This document shows, one piece after another, positions 57,489-64,000 of a stretch of DNA of 64,000 nucleotides. The first letter of the stretch is position 1, and each line of letters begins with the position of its first letter. The stretch is taken from NCBI RefSeq assembly GCF_052055875.1, contig NZ_CP170508.1, forward strand, positions 1,922,001 to 1,986,000, given 5' to 3'. A program made the translations under genes and the position numbers. Source of the stretch: Methanosphaerula subterraneus (GTDB lineage: Archaea; Halobacteriota; Methanomicrobia; Methanomicrobiales; Methanospirillaceae). The notes under the pieces were generated by a model. That model ran no database searches. It saw only the letters and a program-made list of their open reading frames with translations, and had not been told where the DNA came from.

Positions 57489-60400
57489 ATGTGGCTGCGC
57501 GATCTCTTCAGGCCCAACCTCGGCAAGCTGGCCGAAAGACAGGATGTCAGCGGGCTGATCGCAGCCCTCTCCCATCGGGATCCGATCGTGCAGCGTCAGG
57601 CCAGCACCATCCTTCGTTCGATGGGAAAGATCAGCATTCCACTACTACTCGATAATCTGCAGCATGGAAATCCTGATCTTCAGGAACGGGTGGCCGGAGT
57701 GCTCCGGGAGATCCCCGGCCTCCCGGTGGAGACTCTGATCGCGGCCCTCGGTGATGACACCGGCCACACCTTCCCCGGGGTCGCGGGGCTGATCGCAGTT
57801 ATGGGCGACCAGGCGGTGCTGCCTCTGATGGGGGCGCTGAACAGCGAGTCCGAGGAGGTTCGGAAGGGATCCATCGTCGCACTCGGGATGATCGGTGAAC
57901 CGGCCAGGCCGCAGCTGCTGGCTGCCCTGATGCACCCGTCGTACAGGATCCGGTACGGGGCGGCGCTGGCCCTCGACCGGACCGGGTGGTTGCCCCAGGG
58001 AGAGCGGGAGAGATTCCGGTACCTGTTCGCGACTGGCCAGTGGGCGGAGCTGGTGAAGATGCGCAAGGCTGTGGTTCTCCCACTGGTGGCGGCCCTGGAT
58101 GACGGTCATTACGCAGTGCGAAGGGATGCCGCCCTGGCCCTCGGCTCGATCGGCGATCTTCGGGCGGTCGATCCCCTTCAACAGCTGCTGGTCACCGATC
58201 CCGAGGAGGCGGTCCGGGCTGCAGCGGCCGAGGCGCTCGGCCTCCTCGTCGACGATCAGGCGATCCCGGTGCTCCGGGCAGCGGTCCGTGACCATGCCCA
58301 CAGTGTCAGGATGGCGGCAGCCCTGGCCCTGGCCAGGATCAACTGGATCCCTGATGATGAACAGGAGCAGCTGGCCCTGCTGGTGGCCACAGAGCAGTGG
58401 TCCCAGCTGATCCGGCACGGACCTGCTGCGGTTCCGGTGCTGATCACGGCACTCGGAGATGAGTACTATGGGATCCGGACCGGCAGTGCCGAGGCGCTCT
58501 GGCGGATCGGCGACCCTGTGGTGGACCCGCTGATCCGGGCCCTCCGGGACCAGAACCCGGCCATTCGGGCTGGTGCCACCGGGGTGCTGATGCGGCTCGG
58601 TGCCTTTCCGAAAGAACGACCGGCACCGACCTATATCGAACAGATCAGGCCGAACATCTCCCCTCCGTTGCATATCAGACGGGAGGTACAGCCGGAGGTT
58701 TCCCGGGTCAGGGATCTCTCGGCACCCGACCTGACACCCGCACCTCCGGAGCCTGTTCCTGCCGGGGATGACCTGGACCTCCTCCTCTCCCCGCCTGGAG
58801 CCCTGCCCCCGGAAGAGCCCGCGGTGGAAGAGCCGGCCATGGCAGAATCCCCGGAGTTCATAGGAGAGGGGGATGAGGACCTGTCCCTTCCGTCACCTGA
58901 TGACGAGAGTACAGACCGGATTCTCGTCGGACAGGACAGCTCCCTCCCGGTCGACCTCTCCTCGCTCCTTCAGCCGTCGGCGATGACCGCAGAGACATCA
59001 CTGCCCCTAGACCTTCCGGGTGAGGACGATCAGATCTCCCTGGCCTCTCTCTCCATTAAAATGGGCGACGAAATGTTTCCCCTCGACCTCTCCCCTATCC
59101 ATCCTGCCGAGGAAGGTCCGGGAATAGAAACTACCGATCCAGAGGATGAGGAGTCAGGCTGGGCCCCGGTCCAGGAGTCGGCGTTCCTCTCCCTGATGGA
59201 CACACTCCAGCGCATCTATCCTGATGACGAGGAGGGACGGTATCAGATGATCTCCTCGTACCTCACTGATCAGCAGGGTACCCTTGCCAGCGATCAGCCG
59301 TCGGTGATCGTCAGCGCCGTCGGGCCTGGTCTCGCTGCAGAGGACGATGCGGTCAGGATGGTGACTGTGGAGGTGCTCGGGCAGATCGGGGTGGCGTCGG
59401 TGCCGCTGCTGCTCGCAGCGTTACAGGACCCGTACTACCAGGTCAGGATCACGGCCGCCGACGCCCTTGGCCAGATCAGGGACCAGAAGGCCCTCTTCCC
59501 GCTGATTCACCTGCTCCTTGAGGACGAGGAGGAGGAGGTCCGGAGCCGGGCAGCTCATGCCCTCGGGGAGCTCCGGAACTCCGCCGCGACGGAACCCCTG
59601 GTCAGGGCACTGCATGATCGGTACCCGGAAGTCAGGGGAGCTGCGGCCCGTGCCCTGGGGATGGTCGGGGACCGGCAGGCGATCGGTCCGCTCGTCGCTC
59701 TCTTCGAGTCCGGGGACCGTGCGACGGCAGAGGTGGTGGTCCAGGCCCTGCAGTCGATCGGTGCCGCTGATGATCTGGCCCTGCTTGATTCAGACACTGC
59801 CGATGAGGGACGGCGGGCAGCCGTAGAGACATTGCTGGCCCGCCTCAGTGAAGGAGGACCCACTCTCCCCCCGCCCGCCCGGCAGGTTTCCCCTCCGCTG
59901 CCTGGGGTGACCTCTCCGATCCATGAGGTTACGATCCCCCAGGATGGTCCACTTCCGATTGAAGTCACCCGGTTGAACCCCCTCCCTCCCTCCGTTCCGG
60001 GGATTCCCGGTCTCATTGCGGAGCCTGGCGGACCAGTATCTGGTGCAGCACCGCCGGATGACTCCAGTTTTGTTCTACTGATCGAGGCCTCTGTGCATGA
60101 AGAGGCCAGTGTTCGGAAGAAGGTCGCCCATGCCCTGGCAAAGAGTCATGACCGCCGGGCCGGGGATCTGCTCAGGACGCTGCTGGTCGACCCGGATGAG
60201 GAGGTCCGGGCGTCTTCAGCCGAAGGACTCGGGCTGATTGGCGACCTGGCAGCGGTGCCGGATCTGATCCTGGCACTTGAGGATCAGAGCGACGAGGTCG
60301 TGATGCAGGCCGCCCGGTCGCTCGGAGAGATCCGGGATCCGGCCGCTGCCGCCCCGTTGATCCAGCTGCTGGACGCCGATGACTATGGAGTCAGGCAGGT

Positions 60401-60836
60401 CGCCGGCGAAGCCCTGACCGCCCTCGGCACCGGGGCCACCGAAGCGTTGATTGCAGCCCTTAACGACCCGGCAAAGGAGATCCGGGCAGGGTCGGCAGAG
60501 AGCCTGGCCGCTGCCGGCTGGACTCCGAGGGATACCGACCAGGAGGTCGGGTACCTGATCGCACAGGAACGGTGGTCCGAGATCGGCCGCTTTGGTGAGG
60601 ATGCCCTTCCCCACCTCGCCCCGCTCATCGACGACCCGGACCAGGAGACCAGGCTCGGGGTGGTCAGTGCCCTCGCAAAGATCGGCGGCCCTGATGCCGC
60701 GATCCTGCTCGAACATGCCGCCGCTGATCCTTCATACATGGTCCGAAAGCGGGCAGGTTTGTTCCTTCGGGAGGGGAACCAGATGGCACGGTCTGAACCG
60801 GATGGACCGGTGCCGGAGATCCCGAGAGAGGAGTGA
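57489..60836 (+). CDS. Long HEAT-repeat protein (PBS-lyase-like HEAT)
   Basis: About 1115 residues from the ATG (MWLRDLFRPNLGK); TTG 57462 or GTG 57477 would extend it by up to nine. HEAT-repeat blocks at ~1-375, ~615-790 and ~850-1105 with the recurring pattern VRxxAAxALGxIGDxRAVxPLxxLL. Acidic/proline-rich linkers, ~385-600 (DLDLLLSPPGALPPEEPAVE) and ~795-850. No catalytic domain. HEAT proteins of this type in methanogens may be scaffolds; the size is unusual. Opposite-strand frames are shadows. Confidence 0.88.
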   Translation: MWLRDLFRPNLGKLAERQDVSGLIAALSHRDPIVQRQASTILRSMGKISIPLLLDNLQHGNPDLQERVAGVLREIPGLPVETLIAALGDDTGHTFPGVAGLIAVMGDQAVLPLMGALNSESEEVRKGSIVALGMIGEPARPQLLAALMHPSYRIRYGAALALDRTGWLPQGERERFRYLFATGQWAELVKMRKAVVLPLVAALDDGHYAVRRDAALALGSIGDLRAVDPLQQLLVTDPEEAVRAAAAEALGLLVDDQAIPVLRAAVRDHAHSVRMAAALALARINWIPDDEQEQLALLVATEQWSQLIRHGPAAVPVLITALGDEYYGIRTGSAEALWRIGDPVVDPLIRALRDQNPAIRAGATGVLMRLGAFPKERPAPTYIEQIRPNISPPLHIRREVQPEVSRVRDLSAPDLTPAPPEPVPAGDDLDLLLSPPGALPPEEPAVEEPAMAESPEFIGEGDEDLSLPSPDDESTDRILVGQDSSLPVDLSSLLQPSAMTAETSLPLDLPGEDDQISLASLSIKMGDEMFPLDLSPIHPAEEGPGIETTDPEDEESGWAPVQESAFLSLMDTLQRIYPDDEEGRYQMISSYLTDQQGTLASDQPSVIVSAVGPGLAAEDDAVRMVTVEVLGQIGVASVPLLLAALQDPYYQVRITAADALGQIRDQKALFPLIHLLLEDEEEEVRSRAAHALGELRNSAATEPLVRALHDRYPEVRGAAARALGMVGDRQAIGPLVALFESGDRATAEVVVQALQSIGAADDLALLDSDTADEGRRAAVETLLARLSEGGPTLPPPARQVSPPLPGVTSPIHEVTIPQDGPLPIEVTRLNPLPPSVPGIPGLIAEPGGPVSGAAPPDDSSFVLLIEASVHEEASVRKKVAHALAKSHDRRAGDLLRTLLVDPDEEVRASSAEGLGLIGDLAAVPDLILALEDQSDEVVMQAARSLGEIRDPAAAAPLIQLLDADDYGVRQVAGEALTALGTGATEALIAALNDPAKEIRAGSAESLAAAGWTPRDTDQEVGYLIAQERWSEIGRFGEDALPHLAPLIDDPDQETRLGVVSALAKIGGPDAAILLEHAAADPSYMVRKRAGLFLREGNQMARSEPDGPVPEIPREE

Positions 60837-60914
60837 CCCGGTGTACACAGGTGATGCCGCTCTGCTGCGGGATTATAATCCTCCAGCCCCAATATTTGAT
60901 GATGGAGACAGGTA

Positions 60915-62174
60915 GTGACGGAGAGGATTGCGTCCACTGATATGGTCAGGGCGTTCCTTGAGACCTTCGTACTGGCCAGCGGGGAGGGTACGGCCGGTGC
61001 TCCTTCGGTGACCCGGTGCGAGAGAGTCTGTGTTGAAGGGGAGTTCGTACCGCAGTATATCAACGAGTTCTGGACCTCCCGGCAGCGGCAGGCCTCCACC
61101 CTCCACGAACTCTCGTATCGGGCCTGCTTCAAGCCGCAGCTCCCGGGCTTCTTCATCAGGCTGCTGACCCGGGAGGGTGAGACGGTCTACGATCCGTTCA
61201 GCGGCCGGGGCACCACGGCGATCGAGGCCGCCCTCCAGGGGCGACAGGTGATCACGAACGATATCAACCCGCTCTCGGCGATCCTGACCGCCCCCCGTTT
61301 CACTCTCCCCCGGGAGGGGGAGGTGGCCGAGCGGCTGGCCCTGATCCCTGAAGGGGAGGTGGGTGCAGACCTGGACCTCTCGATGTTCTACCATCCCCGG
61401 ACCGAGGCCGCCCTCGTTGCCCTTCGTGGTTACCTGATCGAACGGCGAGCGTCGGGTGCCGAGGATACGATCGATCGGTGGATCCGGATGGTCGCGACCA
61501 ACCGGCTGACCGGCCACTCAAAGAACTTCTTCTCGGTGTACACCCTCCCGCCCAACCAGGCGGTCTCGCAGGAGAGCCAGTGCCGGATCAATGCCAAGCG
61601 GGGACAGGTGCCGCCGTACAAGGACGTCCATGCGATCATCGAGCGGAAGTCCGGGCAGCTGATGAGCGGCGTCCCGATGGATGAGCGGGCACGTCTCGCG
61701 TCAGTCGGGGCAACCGCATTGTTTCTGACCGGCGACGCACGGGAGACTATGGCGATTCAGTCTGAGTCAGTGGCCCTGACCGTCACCTCGCCCCCGTTCC
61801 TGGATATCGTCCAGTACGCCCGGGACAACTGGCTTCGCTGCTGGTTCAACGACCTCGACGCCCGGGTGATCGGAGAGGGCATCACAATGGCACGGACGGT
61901 GCCGGGATGGTCGGCGGTGATGGGGGAGGTCTTTGACGAGCTCTATCGGATCACCAGATCGGGTGGATGGGTGGCCTTCGAGGTGGGGGAGGTGCGGCGC
62001 GGGACCGTCTCCCTCGACCAGCACGTGGTCCCGCTCGGCAGGGACGCTGGCTTCTCCTGCGAGGGGATCGTCGTCAACGCGCAGCAGTTCACCAAGACCT
62101 CACAGATCTGGGGTGTCTCCAACAACGCCTGCGGGACCAACACCAACCGGATCGTCCTCTTCCATAAACCCTGA
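60915..62174 (+). CDS. Site-specific DNA methyltransferase (N4-cytosine type)
   Basis: 419 residues. SAM motif YDPFSGRGTTAIEAALQG at ~90-110 precedes the catalytic TSPPFLDIVQYA at ~290-300, so motif order is the reverse of the methylase at 7.4 kb. GNxFSV-like FFSVYTLPPNQAVSQE lies between. Start is GTG with GGAGA upstream. No restriction endonuclease or S subunit nearby. Target unknown. Confidence 0.85.
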   Translation: MTERIASTDMVRAFLETFVLASGEGTAGAPSVTRCERVCVEGEFVPQYINEFWTSRQRQASTLHELSYRACFKPQLPGFFIRLLTREGETVYDPFSGRGTTAIEAALQGRQVITNDINPLSAILTAPRFTLPREGEVAERLALIPEGEVGADLDLSMFYHPRTEAALVALRGYLIERRASGAEDTIDRWIRMVATNRLTGHSKNFFSVYTLPPNQAVSQESQCRINAKRGQVPPYKDVHAIIERKSGQLMSGVPMDERARLASVGATALFLTGDARETMAIQSESVALTVTSPPFLDIVQYARDNWLRCWFNDLDARVIGEGITMARTVPGWSAVMGEVFDELYRITRSGGWVAFEVGEVRRGTVSLDQHVVPLGRDAGFSCEGIVVNAQQFTKTSQIWGVSNNACGTNTNRIVLFHKP

Positions 62175-62260
62175 TCTCTTTTGTTGCCTGCCCGGGGAGA
62201 ACGGTCTGTCCGACGCTACCATTATTAGAAGGCGAAAGGAGAGTAGAGCAGAGGTGAACC

Positions 62261-63517
62261 GTGAAGATCGCATGCCATGACCTGGTGGACCGGATGATCG
62301 AACAGGAGTACCCGTCCCTCTTCTCGTTGTACAGGACACTCCATCAGCACCCGGAACTCTCTGAGATGGAGGAGCAGACCGCCCTGACCCTTTCAACCTC
62401 CCTGGAGACTGCCGGGTATACGGTCACCACCGGGATCGGCGGGTTCGGAATCGCCGGGGTGCTCGACACCGGCCCCGGCCGGACCGTGCTGGTCAGGGCC
62501 GACATGGATGCCCTCCCGGTTCTGGAGGAGACCGGTCTCTCCTATGCCAGCACCGAGACCACTGTCGACTGGAACGGCCGGTCGGTGCCGGTGATGCACG
62601 CGTGCGGGCATGACCTGCATATGACCATCCTCGCCGGTGTCGCAAGGGTGATGGCCGCCCTGCAGGACTGGTGGAGCGGGCGGCTGGTCCTGGTCGGCCA
62701 GCCCTCAGAGGAGCGGGTATCAGGGGCGGCGGCGATGGTCAGGGACGGGCTGTACAACACCGTAGGCACGCCGGATGCCCTCCTCGCCCTCCATGTGGCG
62801 GCCGAGTACCCGGTCGGCACCGTCATCTACACCGAGGGTGTCTCCTCGGCCGGGGCAGAGTCGTTCGATCTGAAGATCTTCGGTGTCGGAGGGCACGCAG
62901 CCCATCCGAACAAGGCGATCGATCCGATTGTGATCGCCGCAGAGACGATCCTGCTCCTCCAGACCGTCGTCTCCCGCGAGATCGATCCACAGGCCTTTGC
63001 CGTGCTGACCGTCTCATCGATCCATACCGGTTCCAAGCATAACGCGATCCCAGGGGAGGTCGAACTGACCCTGAACATCAGGTTTTTCTCGCCCGGGGTC
63101 AGAGACCACCTGATCAGCGCGATCGAACGGATCACCGCCTCCGTCGCCCGCGGCGCCGGCGTCCCGGAGGAGCGCCTCCCGATGCTGACCCTGCTCGATG
63201 AGTCGGCCCCGCCGATGATCTGTGACCCGGCGTTGGCCGGCGTGGTGATCCCGGCCATCCGGGCGGTGGTCGGTGAGGAGCAGGTGATCGCCGTCCCGCC
63301 GTCCTCAGGCAGCGAGGACTTCGGTGCATTCGGGGCGGTCGACCCTCCAATTCCGATCTGTTACTTCCGGGTGGGCAGTGTCGACCCGAACAGTACACAT
63401 CCCCCGGCATTTCTGCACAGCGGTAAATTCTCCCCTGATGCAGAGGGTGTGATCAAAAACGGTGTCCGTGCGATGAGCATAGCACTCCTCGCCCTGCTCG
63501 GAGAAGAGCGGTACTGA
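62261..63517 (+). CDS. M20-family amidohydrolase/peptidase
   Basis: 418 residues. Two-metal site: HACGHDLHMTI, EERVSGAAAMV, HVAAEYPVGT and C-terminal GSEDFGAFGAV. Dimerisation domain in between (GVGGHAAHPNKAIDPI). Hydrolyses N-acyl amino acids or similar (hippurate hydrolase/aminoacylase group). The GTG (VKIACHDL) has AGAGGTGAACC before it. Lone gene. Confidence 0.93.
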   Translation: MKIACHDLVDRMIEQEYPSLFSLYRTLHQHPELSEMEEQTALTLSTSLETAGYTVTTGIGGFGIAGVLDTGPGRTVLVRADMDALPVLEETGLSYASTETTVDWNGRSVPVMHACGHDLHMTILAGVARVMAALQDWWSGRLVLVGQPSEERVSGAAAMVRDGLYNTVGTPDALLALHVAAEYPVGTVIYTEGVSSAGAESFDLKIFGVGGHAAHPNKAIDPIVIAAETILLLQTVVSREIDPQAFAVLTVSSIHTGSKHNAIPGEVELTLNIRFFSPGVRDHLISAIERITASVARGAGVPEERLPMLTLLDESAPPMICDPALAGVVIPAIRAVVGEEQVIAVPPSSGSEDFGAFGAVDPPIPICYFRVGSVDPNSTHPPAFLHSGKFSPDAEGVIKNGVRAMSIALLALLGEERY

Positions 63518-63558
63518 CCAAAATTTTCAAAAAACGGGTGAGGACCGAATCTGGTGGA

Positions 63559-63936
63559 TCAGCCCTCTGCCTTCTCGGGCAGTGGCTCGGTCTCTACCAG
63601 GGTCGGCCTGAAGAGTTCCTTGACCCCTTCGGTGGCAGGCGGCAGGTACGTGTTCTCCATCACCAGGCAGTGGGCCGGGCAGATCTCCACACAGGAGTTG
63701 CAGACCACGCATCTGAACCGGTCGATCTCCCAGGTCTTCCCCTTTTTGTCCACGATGATGGCCTGCGTCGGGCACCGGCGGGAGCAGAGCCCGCACCAGA
63801 TGCACGCATCAATATTGTTCATCAGGTGTCCTCGGGAGAGGTCGTACTTCTTTGCCGGTCGTGCCGGGTAGTTCAGCGTCGCTGGCTTTTTCATGAGAGT
63901 TGCTGTTACGGTCTTTGCAAATGTGAAGAGTCCCAT
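63559..63936 (-). CDS. echF: Ferredoxin-like subunit of a group 4 [NiFe] hydrogenase (EchF-like)
   Basis: 125 residues, two 4Fe-4S motifs CIWCGLCSRRCP and CVVCNSCVEICP, plus an N-terminal amphipathic stretch (TFAKTVTATLMKKPATLNYP). NuoI/EchF-like electron-transfer subunit. The upstream partial gene is the hydrogenase large subunit, 12 bases away, so this is the end of a hydrogenase operon. Ech uses ferredoxin and the ion gradient in methanogens. EchF versus an MbhN/EhbL-like subunit is not decided by this fragment. Confidence 0.85.
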   Translation of the reverse strand: MGLFTFAKTVTATLMKKPATLNYPARPAKKYDLSRGHLMNNIDACIWCGLCSRRCPTQAIIVDKKGKTWEIDRFRCVVCNSCVEICPAHCLVMENTYLPPATEGVKELFRPTLVETEPLPEKAEG

Positions 63937-63948
63937 AATATCACCAGA

Positions 63949-64000
63949 TTACCGTTCTGCACAGCCGATGCAGGGGTCTATCGAGAGGACGATGATCGGT
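63949..64000 (-). CDS. echE: Group 4 [NiFe] hydrogenase large subunit (EchE-like), C-terminal end only
   Basis: Only the last 16 codons fall in the window, ending PIIVLSIDPCIGCAER then TAA. DPCxxC-x-x-R is the C-terminal nickel ligand pair of group 4 hydrogenases, and the protein ends just after it, as in Ech-type enzymes that need no endopeptidase. It runs off the right edge. Confidence 0.8.
   Translation of the reverse strand, partial: PIIVLSIDPCIGCAER

Noticed and set aside
1..64000. CRISPR array, insertion sequence or prophage
   Set aside because: No spaced identical repeats of 25-40 bases, no transposase or integrase motif and no phage structural genes were found.

Overview
The window is chromosomal DNA of a GC-rich methanogenic archaeon, most likely of the order Methanomicrobiales (Methanosphaerula or Methanoregula type). 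This is inferred from gene content, not from a search. Archaeal markers include Orc1/Cdc6, Hel308, Cgi121, RIO1, a Pno1-like KH protein, archaeal TyrRS, type II GAPDH, Cbf5, Nop5/fibrillarin, NreA, an archaeal tRNA methylthiotransferase and Tsr3. Methanogen markers are a coenzyme M cluster (cysteate synthase plus fused sulfopyruvate decarboxylase) and the edge of an Ech-type group 4 hydrogenase.

Layout. 0-6.5 kb: CCA-adding enzyme (partial), ThpR, a MOP-type flippase, a glutaredoxin-like protein overlapping an anaerobic ribonucleotide reductase that seems to lack its glycyl-radical tail, and a GerW/DUF2953 operon. 6.5-12.4 kb: two methyltransferases, then a leftward cdc6-lrp-aminotransferase operon, with a 0.68 kb AT-richer region beside cdc6 carrying four origin-recognition-box repeats. 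This is a probable replication origin. 12.4-21.6 kb: MoaB, Cgi121/Hel308, a KH/RIO1/TyrRS set, GAPDH, a C39-like lipoprotein with a decayed coding remnant behind it, Tsr3 and a two-domain nucleotide enzyme. 21.7-25.5 kb: nitrogen region with two Amt transporters, GlnK, an NrpR-type operator and a terminator. 25.5-33.7 kb: MBL hydrolase, DNA ligase, NreA, NadC/NadX, tRNA methylthiotransferase, two unknown proteins and tRNA-Ile. 33.8-40.9 kb: IorAB, an MFS transporter, a receiver-PAS protein, tRNA-Ser and a secreted papain-like protease with a dockerin. 41-51 kb: Cbf5/HemD, surface proteins, a second remnant of the decayed family, an NHL-repeat dockerin protein, a TctA-like permease, Nop5/fibrillarin, DUF1614, a TIM-barrel protein and a frameshifted SemiSWEET gene.

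51-57.4 kb is the most coherent accessory block. A divergent HTH regulator faces six tightly overlapping genes: ABC-type ATPase, P-loop GTPase, Fe-S protein, DUF39-ferredoxin protein, cysteate synthase and ComDE. The last two make the coenzyme M precursor. The first four look like an ATP/GTP-driven maturation or sulfur-handling module and are the best candidate for an under-described system. 57.5-64 kb holds a very long HEAT-repeat protein, an orphan DNA methyltransferase, an M20 hydrolase and the end of a membrane hydrogenase operon.

No CRISPR array, insertion sequence or complete prophage was seen. All function calls come from reading motifs and overall protein character; none was checked against a database.
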